Positions 55,096-63,745 are shown, numbered from the stretch's first letter. The stretch is DNA of 64,000 nucleotides from Sphingobacteriales bacterium TSM_CSS (GCA_002212985.1 NBMY01000071.1:1-64000), one strand, 5' to 3'. Translations and numbers: made by a program. The notes: a model not told the origin generated them from the sequence alone.

Positions 55096-55179
55096 GGCAG
55101 CAGGTTAAAGTTAGTGTTTTTTAAGCATAAGACTTGGTAAACTGGCGCTTTGGTTGTAAAGCAGTGGGTGGCATGCCTG

Positions 55180-57132
55180 CTACCACAGGTTGCGCTGTAT
55201 TCTGAACAGGTGGAAAGGCAGTTCGGGACCAAGTTCTACATAGTTGTATTCGCTGCCCCACACGTAGCTGTTTCCGCTTATAAGGTCAGACATGGTAATT
55301 TTTTCACCCGGGTGAGCGCCCATTGCTTCAAAGGGCAGTCGCACCATACCCCATTGGCGGTGGAAGGGGTCGAGGTTTACCACCATGAGCAATTGGTTTT
55401 GTTTATCGGGTGTGGCTTTGTAATAGGCCAGCAGGTGGTTGTTTTCTACGGGGCAGAATTGGATGTTGGTAAAATCCTGAAGGGCGGGGTTATGGCGGCG
55501 TATTTTGTTTAAAATGGTAATGAGGTAAGTAAGGCGGGTTTTGCGGTTCCAATCCCAGTTTTTGAGTTCGTATTTTTCAGAGTTGTGGTATTCTTCTTTA
55601 CCTGGTACAGCTTCGTAGTCAATAAATTCAAAAACTGGTCCATAGAGGCCATAGCTTGAACTAAGAGTTGCGGCCATAAAGAGGCGGGTAAAAAACACGG
55701 CTTCGTTGCCGGTTTGCATAATGTAGGGGTTAATATCGGGGGTATTTGGCCAGAAATTAGGTGTGAAATATTCGCGCGAAACGGTTTGGGTAAGTTCGTT
55801 CATATACTCCACAATTTCGTGTTTATGAATTCGCCAGGTGTAGTAGGTGTAAGATTGGGTAAAGCCCAGTTTGGCGAGTTGGTCCATAATTTTTGGAGCG
55901 GTAAAAGCTTCGGCCAAGAACAGCACATCGGGGTATTGTTTTTTTACCTCGGCAATGAGCCACTCCCAAAACCCGAACGGCTTGGTATGAGGGTTGTCCA
56001 CCCTGAAAATGGCAATGCCTTTTTCTGCCCAGTACAAAACAATGCTGAGCAGTTCGTTCCAGAGGTTTTGCCAGTCGGGGGTTTCAAAAAAAATGGGTAA
56101 AATATCCTGATATTTTTTGGGCGGGTTTTCGGCGTATTGCACGGTTCCGTCGGGGCGCCATTTAAACCATTGTGGGTGTTCTTTTACATAGGGGTGGTCG
56201 GGGGCGCATTGCAAGGCTAAGTCCATAGCTATTTCAACACCTTGTTGTTTGGCTGCGTCAACAAGTTTCAGAAAATCTTCTAAAGTTCCTAATTGAGGGT
56301 GTATAGATTTGTGCCCGCCTAATGCCGAGCCAATTCCCCAGGGCGAACCCACATCATCGGGTTGGGCGGTTGTGGCGTTGTTTTTACCTTTTCGGTTTAC
56401 CTCGCCTATGGGGTGTATGGGCGGAAAATACAACACATCGAAGCCCATTTCGACTACGCGGGGCAGTAGTTTTATACAATCTTCAAAGGTGCCGTGCTTG
56501 CCCGGTTCCTGTGCGGCTGAGCGTGGAAAAAACTCGTACCAGGTGCTGTAAAGAGCTTTCAGCCTATCTACGTAAACATGCAAGTTTGGATAGGTGGTGG
56601 CAAAGTCTTTGGTAGGATATTTGAGAAAAAGGTTGTGCAGGTTTTCTGATTTTACATGTAAAATAGCTTCGTGGTAGCGGGTTTCATCGGTAAAAAGTTG
56701 TTTTACGTAGTTTACGTATCCTTCTTCTTCTTCGGTACAAAAGGGCGCTATTTTATCAAGGTACAGCGCCCCTTCCAGCAGTTCGGAAGTTACCTGTTGT
56801 CCGTCATCAATTTTGCGCACCGTTCCATGTTGCCAGGTAAGGGCGTGGTCAATCCATGCTTCAATGGTGTATTCATAAAAACCCTGCTGCTGCACTACAA
56901 AAGTGGCCTGCCATTTGCCGTTGTTAGCGGGTTTCATGGGTTTGTGTTGCCATTTTTTGGCTGTTTTGCTGCGGTATTTAAGCATGGCGGCCACCACGTC
57001 GTGTCCGTCGGCAAGAATATCTGCCTCAACGGTTACGGTTTGCCCTACTACCCGTTTTATACTGTGTTTTCCGCCGTTCAGTTCGGGATATACATTTTCA
57101 ATAACTGCTCTGCTTTGTCCGTGTTGCATCAT
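55180..57132 (-). CDS. glgE: alpha-1,4-glucan:maltose-1-phosphate maltosyltransferase
   Basis: GH13 maltosyltransferase of 650 residues that extends alpha-glucans from maltose 1-phosphate; cytoplasmic. An N-terminal beta domain (residues 10-110) is followed by the catalytic barrel. Catalytic residues fit GlgE: nucleophile Asp379 (IFRVDNPHTKP), acid Glu408 (LFLAEAFTAP), transition-state Asp466 (NFWPNTPDINPY). YFPPIHPIGEVNRKGKNN is characteristic of the family. The usual partners (treS, maltokinase, glgB) are not in the window. Confidence 0.94.
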   Translation of the reverse strand: MMQHGQSRAVIENVYPELNGGKHSIKRVVGQTVTVEADILADGHDVVAAMLKYRSKTAKKWQHKPMKPANNGKWQATFVVQQQGFYEYTIEAWIDHALTWQHGTVRKIDDGQQVTSELLEGALYLDKIAPFCTEEEEGYVNYVKQLFTDETRYHEAILHVKSENLHNLFLKYPTKDFATTYPNLHVYVDRLKALYSTWYEFFPRSAAQEPGKHGTFEDCIKLLPRVVEMGFDVLYFPPIHPIGEVNRKGKNNATTAQPDDVGSPWGIGSALGGHKSIHPQLGTLEDFLKLVDAAKQQGVEIAMDLALQCAPDHPYVKEHPQWFKWRPDGTVQYAENPPKKYQDILPIFFETPDWQNLWNELLSIVLYWAEKGIAIFRVDNPHTKPFGFWEWLIAEVKKQYPDVLFLAEAFTAPKIMDQLAKLGFTQSYTYYTWRIHKHEIVEYMNELTQTVSREYFTPNFWPNTPDINPYIMQTGNEAVFFTRLFMAATLSSSYGLYGPVFEFIDYEAVPGKEEYHNSEKYELKNWDWNRKTRLTYLITILNKIRRHNPALQDFTNIQFCPVENNHLLAYYKATPDKQNQLLMVVNLDPFHRQWGMVRLPFEAMGAHPGEKITMSDLISGNSYVWGSEYNYVELGPELPFHLFRIQRNLW

Positions 57133-57316
57133 GGTAAGAACTAATAATTTGCTTAGTGAGTGTGGTTAAGAGTTGGAATTGTTTATGTATGGTAACAGGG
57201 GGGCAAAAATAAAGTTTTGCCTCGTAATGTTGTTTTTAAACCGGGGTATAAATAAGCCGGAACGCAAAAAATTGCAGTTTCTGGGCATTTTACCCGTTTT
57301 TTGCAGCAATGCGTTT

Positions 57317-58159
57317 CTACTGTTTAATAATAACCGTGCGTTGGTCATAGGTTAAGGCGGTAAAAATTCCAGTTCCGCCCTGTATATTGCTTTCAATGCG
57401 GGCAGGGCGCGTAAATGGGCCACCCGAAGCATCGGCGGCATCTTCTACGGTATCCAGAAACCGGAAATATTCGCGGCTAATGTGGTAGAGCCTTGCAATT
57501 ACTGTATCATTGAGCCGGTAGTTATAATTCATGCCTACCGAGGTGCGGTCGGCGCCCAATGCCCGGTCGCTAAATTCCCATGTGTGGAGCGAATCGCGGT
57601 CAAAAATATTGGCAGCGTTGGCAAACCAGGGTTTGTAATAATTGGTATCGGGTTTGGGGTCGTAGAAATACAAGAGCATGGCAGCCTGCAGCGAGTCGTT
57701 AAACAGGTATAGTACGGTATCTATGGGTATTTGCGGTAAAAAGCGGGTGGTTGCGGTGGCTATGCGGTTAGAAGCGGTATCTTCTACCCGTAGCAGATAT
57801 GGTTCAAAATCTGTTGCCTGTATAGGAGCCTGAAGTGCTTTTATATAAACCCGAAGGCTGTCAACATACGGAATGGTATCGGTAATATTGCTATGAGTAA
57901 TGGTTACCAATGCATTGTCTATAGTGGGCAGCGACTGCGAAACGGGCAGGGTTCCGGGCGTAAAAAACGATACGCTTTCGGTTACCGAAACCACATAAAA
58001 CGGCACATTGGCATCTAAATAACTCTCTACTACCAACTGGCTTTCGTATTCGGGCAGGTCTATGGTAATGTTTTGCAGGCAGGCCGACATCAACAGGGTG
58101 CCTGCAATTGCCAAAACTATCGCTATCAGCAACAACTTTTTGTTTTGTTTTTGGCTCAT
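57317..58159 (-). CDS. DUF4249 lipoprotein
   Basis: Outer-membrane-type lipoprotein of 280 residues. The signal and lipobox are clear (LLLIAIVLAIAGTLLMSAC, Cys near 27). The rest matches DUF4249: QLVVESYLDANVPFYVVSVT, DNALVTITHSNITDT, TDFEPYLLRVEDTASN, and the C-terminal NIQGGTGIFTALTYDQRTV. DUF4249 genes usually lie next to a TonB-dependent receptor gene; none is present here, so this copy is an orphan. Divergent from the TolC-family gene. Confidence 0.85.
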   Translation of the reverse strand: MSQKQNKKLLLIAIVLAIAGTLLMSACLQNITIDLPEYESQLVVESYLDANVPFYVVSVTESVSFFTPGTLPVSQSLPTIDNALVTITHSNITDTIPYVDSLRVYIKALQAPIQATDFEPYLLRVEDTASNRIATATTRFLPQIPIDTVLYLFNDSLQAAMLLYFYDPKPDTNYYKPWFANAANIFDRDSLHTWEFSDRALGADRTSVGMNYNYRLNDTVIARLYHISREYFRFLDTVEDAADASGGPFTRPARIESNIQGGTGIFTALTYDQRTVIIKQ

Positions 58160-58625
58160 TTAGTTTAAATTGAAACCATATTGCAACGGGTAAACAGGGC
58201 GGGTATATTGTGTAATTTGCCTGCAACCTTACCGGATTAACATAAAAAAGGGTAAAGTTAGGTAATTTTCTGCAACGGGCAAGAGGGTAGAAAGTAGAAA
58301 GTGGAAAGTAGAAAGGCTGTAATGTTGCATTCAACAATATTTCTGTTGGATGGGATGCCAACAATGATGACAATAACAATGGCAACAATTACAACATTGG
58401 TGGTTGACACCGGCGCAGGGTAGGGGGGCAACAGCCGGGTGCCTTTTAGAGAATTTAGGTATTAATTTAGGGGTTGATCCGGTGTCTTTATTATGAACAC
58501 TGACATTGGCAACAATGCACCGCCTTTAGAAGTAGGGTTTTACAAAAGGTAATTTTTACCCCGCATAACTGTAAATTACGCCGCCTTTGTGCGACAAACC
58601 AACAAAGCACAGAGATAATACAACC
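58160..58625. other. intergenic region with short repeats
   Basis: About 465 bases between divergent genes. It holds the heptamer array and short open stretches with coding-like composition: a 20-codon piece rich in Asn/Asp codons near 58340-58405, and an ATG-started 19-codon piece at about 58494-58553 ending FYKR. They may be remnants of a broken gene, but nothing can be named. Confidence 0.35.
58287..58314. repeat. four-copy heptamer array
   Basis: GTAGAAA repeats four times in a row, with one variant (GTGGAAA) as the third copy. Confidence 0.85.
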
Positions 58626-60065
58626 ATGAAAAAACAATTTTTACCATATTTTTTCCTCTTTTTTGTGTGCAGCGCTGCCTTGCAGGCGCAAAATGCCACA
58701 GAGACTCCATCGGTGTTGACTTATGAACAGTGTACACAATACGCCCGGGAACACAACATCCAAGCCCGCCAACTGCAACTGCAAACCGAAAGCGCCGGCA
58801 TTAACCTGCAGCAAAGCAAAGCCAACCGCCTGCCCAATGCCAATGCCAACTGGTCGCATGGGTTAAACTACGGGCGCAGCATTGACCCCTTTACCAACAG
58901 TTTTAACACCGAAGCCACACAGGCATCGCAAATTGCCGTAAGCAGCCGCGTAGTGCTCTACAACGGCAGGCAACTGCACAACACCATTGAGCAGCGCAAA
59001 TTAGAATTGGAAGCAGCCAACTGGGATTTAAAAGATTTGGAGAATAACCTTCAACTCAATATTCTGTCGGCTTATATGCAAATTTTGTTGGCCGAAGAGC
59101 AACAGCGGGTGCTGGAGCAGCAGGCTAAAGTTACCCAAATACAGTACGAACAAACGCAGCGTTTTGTAAATGCCGGCGCCCTGCCGGCCGGCAACCTGCT
59201 CGATATTGAGGCACAAATAGCCAACGACCGGCTGAATATGGTAAATGCCGCTAATGCGGTGAACTCGGCTTACTTAGCCTTGTCGCAGATTTTAAATTAT
59301 TACGAACCGTTTAAAATTAGCAAACCGACAGTGAATGTGCCCAATGTGGAGGCGCTTAACCAACTTACCGCCCGACAAGTGTTTGATGCAGCGCTGGCAA
59401 CCCAGCCCCAACTGCAAAGCGCCGCCCTTAGAACCCGCATTGCCGAGCAATCTTTAAAGGTAGCCGAAGGCGCCCAATACCCCACCGTAGCGCTGTCGGC
59501 CAATTTAAGTTCTTTATACTCCAGCAGGGCGCAGGATATAGTATTTGGCAATAGTATAGACACCTCGCTTACCAATTATTTTACCCTTACCGGAACCCCC
59601 ATAGTAAGTCTTACCCCCGAATACAGCTTTAAAAAAACATCGTACCCCACCCAACTATGGAACAACTTAGGCGGCTTCATCGGGTTAAATGTGAGCATTC
59701 CCATTTTTAACCAGTTTCAGGTTAAAAATGCCATTAAATTGTCGCGCATCAACATTACCAATGCCTACCTTACGCAGGAAAATACCCAAAATACCCTTCG
59801 GCAGCAGGTAGAGCAAGCCTACCTGAGCGCCCGCGCAGCCGCCACCCGCTATGAAGCATTGCAGGCAAACGTAACGGCGCTCCAAAAATCTGCCACCCAT
59901 GCCGAAAAGCGCATGAATGCCGGAACCATCAGCGCGTTGGAGTACCTCAATATTCAAAACAACTTCACTGCCGCCCAACTCAACCTCGAATCGGCTAAAT
60001 ACGAATTTTACTTCCGCCTTAAAATTCTGGATTTCTACCAAGGCAAATCCGTAAACCTGAAGTAA
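58626..60065 (+). CDS. TolC-family outer-membrane efflux protein
   Basis: Outer-membrane channel protein of 479 residues from ATG 58626 (MKKQFLPYFFLFFVCSAALQ); the frame is open 13 codons upstream. Two OEP repeats with long amphipathic helices are seen (LTYEQCTQYAREHNIQARQL, QQQAKVTQIQYEQTQRFVNA-type and LTQENTQNTLRQQVEQAYLS-type segments). The conserved NAGTISALEYLNIQNNFTAA lies near the end. TolC proteins pair with a periplasmic adaptor and an inner-membrane pump, but no such genes are adjacent. Confidence 0.9.
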   Translation: MKKQFLPYFFLFFVCSAALQAQNATETPSVLTYEQCTQYAREHNIQARQLQLQTESAGINLQQSKANRLPNANANWSHGLNYGRSIDPFTNSFNTEATQASQIAVSSRVVLYNGRQLHNTIEQRKLELEAANWDLKDLENNLQLNILSAYMQILLAEEQQRVLEQQAKVTQIQYEQTQRFVNAGALPAGNLLDIEAQIANDRLNMVNAANAVNSAYLALSQILNYYEPFKISKPTVNVPNVEALNQLTARQVFDAALATQPQLQSAALRTRIAEQSLKVAEGAQYPTVALSANLSSLYSSRAQDIVFGNSIDTSLTNYFTLTGTPIVSLTPEYSFKKTSYPTQLWNNLGGFIGLNVSIPIFNQFQVKNAIKLSRINITNAYLTQENTQNTLRQQVEQAYLSARAAATRYEALQANVTALQKSATHAEKRMNAGTISALEYLNIQNNFTAAQLNLESAKYEFYFRLKILDFYQGKSVNLK

Positions 60066-60079
60066 CCTATATTTTTGGC

Positions 60080-60160
60080 AAAAAAAAGGGCGCTGCAAGA
60101 AATTGCAGTGCCCTAAATCATTTCAAATCACTACACTCAACTCGCCTTTTTGACGAGGGT
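60080..60160 (-). ncRNA. candidate small RNA with terminator, minus strand
   Basis: On the minus strand, CTCGTC (60157-60152) pairs with GGCGAG (60146-60141) to form a 5' hairpin. About 30 bases later a strong terminator follows: GGGCACTGCAA pairs with TTGCAGCGCCC, with one G-U-type mismatch, followed by eight U (60087-60080). The sequence just upstream (GCATTTGCACC) resembles a degenerate -7 region. No minus-strand gene precedes the terminator, so it probably ends an 80-nt RNA or antisense transcription of the tolC gene. Confidence 0.4.
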
Positions 60161-60389
60161 GCAAATGCGAAGGTCACAAAACGCACCTTTTTTTATAAAA
60201 CGTTTGCAGATTTATGCAGGCAACCCATTGGTAGCTTTACTTTTTTGCGGGTTAACTGCCGGCACATGCAACCTCATTGAGCTTGTTCCCGTCTGTTTGC
60301 AGCACAACGACAAGCGAAGCCATTAACCCCGTTAAAGCAAAAATAATGGCAGAGATAGCGCTGTGCTATCTGTTTACCCAAATTATGCT

Positions 60390-60397
60390 TACCTTTG
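60390..60397 (+). promoter_or_regulatory. porV -7 promoter element
   Basis: TACCTTTG followed by CG is a perfect -7 match. A perfect 7-bp hairpin (60353-60371) lies where the -33 region would be, so it could be an operator. Predicted start near 60403. Confidence 0.5.
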
Positions 60398-60597
60398 CGT
60401 GTGTTTTTATTGAATGGCACATTTTTTAATGCACTTTTTGTCGCTTAAAGATTTTTTCTGCTTAAATTTGAGTAATTTCAATCCGGTTTAACCAACTTTC
60501 CAACCATAACAACGTTTTTCTGCCAGATTGCCTATGTAAAAAAGTTTTACACGTTGTTTTAATCTTTACTCATTAACTTGTAACATTGCTATTGAAT

Positions 60598-61794
60598 ATG
60601 AAAAAAGTGTTTTGCCAGATATTGCTGGCTTTTACAGCCCTTAGCGGCTGCTTTTCTGTTGTACAGGCACAGGTAACCAATACCGGTCAATTAGATGGTC
60701 GGGTGAACACCGTTTTTACCTCTATTCCGTTTTTGCGCATTAACCCCGATGGCAGAACCGGCGGTATGGGCGATGTGGGTATTGCTACCGATGCCGACCC
60801 CGCTGCCTTGTATCACAACGTAGGTAAATTGGCCTTTGCTCCCAAAATGGTAGGCGTAAGCCTTACCTATACCCCGTGGCTGCGCGAGTTGGTAAACGAC
60901 ATTTACATTGCCTATGTGGGCGGTTATTACAAAATTGATGAATTGCAGTCAATAGGACTTTCCATGCGCTATTTCTCTTTAGGCAATATCAATTTTACCG
61001 ATATTACCGGAAACGATGCCGGACAATACAACCCCAATGAGTTTGCCTTCGACCTGGGTTATTCCCGCCGTTTGTCCGACAAATTTGCTACCGGCATTAC
61101 CCTTAAATATATTCGCTCCGACCTTGCCCGCGGACAAGAAGTAGGAAGCGGAAATATTGTAAAAGCAGCTCAGGCTGTAGCAGCCGATATAGGCTTTTAC
61201 TACAAAACCCCTCTTAACCTTACCCCCGGCGGAAGCACCCTTTCGCTCGGCGCCGCTTTTACCAACATTGGTAACAAGGTATCTTACCTCAACGACGATA
61301 CCCGCGATTTTATACCCATTAACATGGGGCTTGGCTCTGCCCTGAAAATGAACATTGACGACCACAACTCCATTATGGTAGCAGTCGACATGAACAAACT
61401 CATGGTACCCACCCCCGATACCCTTGACCTTGACGGCAACTTGGTGCCCGATACGCGCGAAAAACCCCTGCTTAGCGGCATGTTTGGCTCTTTCAGCGAT
61501 GCCCCCGGCGGATTTAAAGAAGAATTGCAGGAGCTAATGTTTTCAATTGGGGCAGAGTATTGGTACAACAACCAGTTTGCCCTCAGAACCGGCTATTTCA
61601 ACGAGCATAAATACAAAGGCAACCGTAAATTCCTTACCGTAGGGTTGGGTTTACGCTACAGCGTTTTTGGGTTTAATTTCTCTTACCTCATTCCGGTTAG
61701 CGGCCAACGCAACCCGTTAGACAACACTTTACGCTTCTCCCTCACTTTTGATTTTGACGGAAAAGAAAAAGCCGATAGCAGCACCGAAGAATAA
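60598..61794 (+). CDS. porV: T9SS outer-membrane protein PorV
   Basis: Outer-membrane beta-barrel of the type IX secretion system, 398 residues from ATG 60598 (TTG 60586 possible). PorV carries cargo from the translocon to the PorU sortase-like attachment complex. Landmarks: SIPFLRINPDGRTGGMGDVG, ATDADPAALYHNVGKLAFA, LTYTPWLRELVNDIYIAYVG and the C-terminal LIPVSGQRNPLDNTLRFSLT. The signal peptide has LSGC but ends in VVQAQ. porU usually lies directly upstream; here a TolC-family gene and a long gap do. Two likely cargo proteins are encoded in the window. Confidence 0.94.
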   Translation: MKKVFCQILLAFTALSGCFSVVQAQVTNTGQLDGRVNTVFTSIPFLRINPDGRTGGMGDVGIATDADPAALYHNVGKLAFAPKMVGVSLTYTPWLRELVNDIYIAYVGGYYKIDELQSIGLSMRYFSLGNINFTDITGNDAGQYNPNEFAFDLGYSRRLSDKFATGITLKYIRSDLARGQEVGSGNIVKAAQAVAADIGFYYKTPLNLTPGGSTLSLGAAFTNIGNKVSYLNDDTRDFIPINMGLGSALKMNIDDHNSIMVAVDMNKLMVPTPDTLDLDGNLVPDTREKPLLSGMFGSFSDAPGGFKEELQELMFSIGAEYWYNNQFALRTGYFNEHKYKGNRKFLTVGLGLRYSVFGFNFSYLIPVSGQRNPLDNTLRFSLTFDFDGKEKADSSTEE

Positions 61795-61845
61795 AACCAA
61801 TATTGCCCTAAAACTGCGGCAACAGGTAAACCCGATGCAGGTGTA

Positions 61846-61889
61846 AAAACAGCCCGAAACTCCGGAGGTTTCGGGCTGTTTTGTTTTTC
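61846..61889 (+). terminator. Rho-independent terminator after porV
   Basis: AAAACAGCCCGAAAC (61846-61860) pairs perfectly with GTTTCGGGCTGTTTT (61868-61882), followed by GTTTTT. Confidence 0.92.
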
Positions 61890-62350
61890 TAACGCAAGGC
61901 ACAAGCAAGATTGAAAGAAATTTCAGGCAAATAGTTCAATCATCCTTGCAAAAAATGCTGCTTTTTATACCAACCTTCTCAATGCACCCGCCTTTCCTCT
62001 AAAAAAACTACCTTGGCTGCATTTCCGGCAAGGTGGAGGAAATGTTGCTATTGAACAACAAACTCAACCCAACCAAGCGCAGTTTCCCTTGCTGCAACAA
62101 ATTGCGGGGGCAAGTTACATTTATGGTGTGTAATGATTGCCCATGCTTGCGCGAGGCTATGCCTTGCGGGTTACGCTGTTTACGCGGCTAAACCTTGAGC
62201 GGGCAGGGCAACTTTGTTTCGGTAACCAAAATATTCTTATTCCAAGCAAAAAACCAACTCCAAGTTCCCATGCGCTTATACAGCCCGCTAAATTTGCAAT
62301 TTCTTGCTGCTGGTAAATTGTATATACTGAAGACTACCTAAATATGTAAA
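61890..62350. other. intergenic region left of mobile element
   Basis: About 460 bases between the porV terminator and the mobile element. Apart from the open frame noted at 61915-62133, I see no feature. Confidence 0.4.
61915..62133 (+). pseudogene. possible gene remnant without start codon
   Basis: A frame of 72 codons is open from a TGA to TAA 62131-62133 and contains no ATG. The translation has a plausible protein composition (for example FYTNLLNAPAFPLKKLPWLH, FPLLQQIAGASYIYGV) but matches no family I know. It could be the 3' remnant of a lost gene or chance. Confidence 0.2.
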
Positions 62351-62358
62351 ATTTTAAT

Positions 62359-62810
62359 GGTTCTTCCGTACATTTAGCGCAAAATTACTCTCTTTGGGGA
62401 TTGGCGCTAACAGATATAAATTACTCACCCCCAGCCCCTCTCTCCGATAAATCGGCAATGAAAAGGCTGCTAAATAATCAACTTACACGTGCCGATTTAC
62501 CGCAAAGAGGGGAGCAGCCCTTTGTTAGCAGGGAAAGGTGTAGTTGAAAAGAACTCTGCTCCCCCTCTTTATCGGAAATGCCGGGTTGATGGTTGTTTTT
62601 TGCGTGAAGGTTGAGCATTTCCGATAGGGAGGGGGCTGGGGGGGTGGGTTAAGAAGGGGGCAAGTTGGGGGCAAGGCAGATTAGAATGAGTAGGCAAATA
62701 AAATACCGAAAATCAAACAAACGCTCATCTGAAAGGGAGTACAATTCTTTTTATCACAATCCAAAGGTAATAGTCGCTTTCCTATGATGCGCTAAAAAGT
62801 CGGAAGAACC
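62359..62810. mobile_element. 452-bp non-autonomous IS-derived element, ISL3-like ends
   Basis: Terminal inverted repeats start GGTTCTTCCG at both ends and continue, after four differing bases, with TTTAGCGCA (19 of 23 matches). The element is flanked by perfect 8-bp duplications ATTTTAAT (62351-62358 and 62811-62818). Ends beginning GG with 8-bp duplications are typical of the ISL3 family. No transposase frame is present, so it is a MITE or an internally deleted copy. The right duplication covers the stop codon of the adjacent lipoprotein gene. Confidence 0.82.
62427..62648. repeat. nested inverted repeats inside the mobile element
   Basis: Outer arms CACCCCCAGCCCCTCTCTCC and (reverse complement of the right side) CACCCCCCCAGCCCCCTCCC flank two inner inverted arms containing GCAAAGAGGGGAGCAG and ATAAAGAGGGGGAGCAG. 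A related copy of the inner arm occurs at 17611-17640. Confidence 0.7.
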
Positions 62811-62813
62811 ATT

Positions 62814-63314
62814 TTAATTACTGCTTTTCTGTTCACCACACCCCGCCGGCAGCAGTGTTTTTGTAAACTCTTGCCATATAAAAGGCAATTCTTCTTCAAT
62901 AAGCTGCTTGTTATAGGCAATAAAGCTATCCTTTACAAAATAGAGTTTGCTGTATGGCGTTAGCAGGTTATAGCGGGCAAGTGTATCGGCGCTTGTAAAT
63001 TGGAGGGCGGTGTTGGGTGAGTTTTTTACTGCCTGCTGTAGCAACGAGTCTGGTGTGCTAAGCACAAGGCATTTTGCACAGGGAAGTTGCATGATTTGTT
63101 GTGCAAACTGCCTTATTTTTTCTGTACAAGAGCCGCAAAAAGACGGGTTAATGAGCAAGATGAGTTTATTGGAATCGACAATGTTTTTGCACAATTTATT
63201 TGTTACAAAAGAGGCGGTAAGAGGGTCAATATCATTTACGGTATTGGTTGTTTGGTTTGAAACGCATGAGTACCACAGAAAGAACATAGAAAATAAGCAA
63301 ACTATGTATTTCAT
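62814..63314 (-). CDS. thioredoxin-like lipoprotein with CGSC motif
   Basis: Exported lipoprotein of 166 residues, function unknown. The lipobox is FFLWYSC (Cys17). The body begins like a thioredoxin fold (KLILLINPSFCGSCTEKIRQ) with a CxxC motif, and a second pair lies further on (PCAKCLVLSTPDSLL). FVKDSFIAYN fits a C-terminal strand. The ATG overlaps the stop of the upstream gene by four bases (ATGA), so they are translationally coupled. Its TAA lies in the target duplication of the mobile element. Confidence 0.72.
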   Translation of the reverse strand: MKYIVCLFSMFFLWYSCVSNQTTNTVNDIDPLTASFVTNKLCKNIVDSNKLILLINPSFCGSCTEKIRQFAQQIMQLPCAKCLVLSTPDSLLQQAVKNSPNTALQFTSADTLARYNLLTPYSKLYFVKDSFIAYNKQLIEEELPFIWQEFTKTLLPAGCGEQKSSN

Positions 63315-63745
63315 TGCAGTTTTTTGAGTTTTTTCTTTTTGGGGTTGAGCATGATGTTATACACCGAAAACAGCCCGTATTGGGTTAGGGTAATGGTGTT
63401 TATTTCTTTAAACTCAAACCGGCTTTGGTTGGTAAGCGGTTGCAAGATTTTAGCCCCGGCGTTTTCGCAAATTACTAATATTCTGTTTCCTTTTTGTTTG
63501 CCAATTAAACTTACCAGATTTTCGCGGCAGTATTTTGAGCCGGTACAAAACTGAAAATGCACTACAAAAACTTTGTCGTAGTGGGCAAATACAATAGTAG
63601 AGTCAATGGTGGGCAGCGTTTGTTCAAAACTACGGTAGCTTACCTGTTGCTGGGCTTGTAAAGAACAGCCCAATAACAAGCAAAGTAAGAACAGCAGGGC
63701 TGCGCTAGTTTTTGGTGAAGGTGATTTTGAGAATATTGTATTCAT
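63311..63745 (-). CDS. small exported protein in DUF4221 cluster
   Basis: Unknown function; 144 residues. A signal sequence (SAALLFLLCLLLGCSLQAQ) may include a lipobox (LLLGC). The mature part is compact, with VVHFQFCTGSKYCRENLVSL, NRILVICENAGAKILQPLT and a basic end (LNPKKKKLKKLQ). The FCTGSKYC pair might be redox-active or metal-binding, but no fold can be assigned. The start overlaps the DUF4221 gene by about 41 bases, and the stop overlaps the next start (ATGA). Confidence 0.68.
   Translation of the reverse strand: MNTIFSKSPSPKTSAALLFLLCLLLGCSLQAQQQVSYRSFEQTLPTIDSTIVFAHYDKVFVVHFQFCTGSKYCRENLVSLIGKQKGNRILVICENAGAKILQPLTNQSRFEFKEINTITLTQYGLFSVYNIMLNPKKKKLKKLQ

Larger units (their letters stand above)
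60066..60597. other. intergenic region before porV
   Basis: About 530 bases. Contents from left: the minus-strand terminator and putative small RNA (60080-60160), a hairpin AGATAGC/GCTATCT (60353-60371), a -7 element (60390-60397), and a porV leader of about 195 nt. No coding region is supported. Confidence 0.5.

Noticed and set aside
58330-58560. Short coding-like stretches suggesting a broken gene
   Set aside because: The pieces are 19-30 codons, in different frames, and match no family by eye. They are noted in the intergenic entry but not called as a pseudogene.
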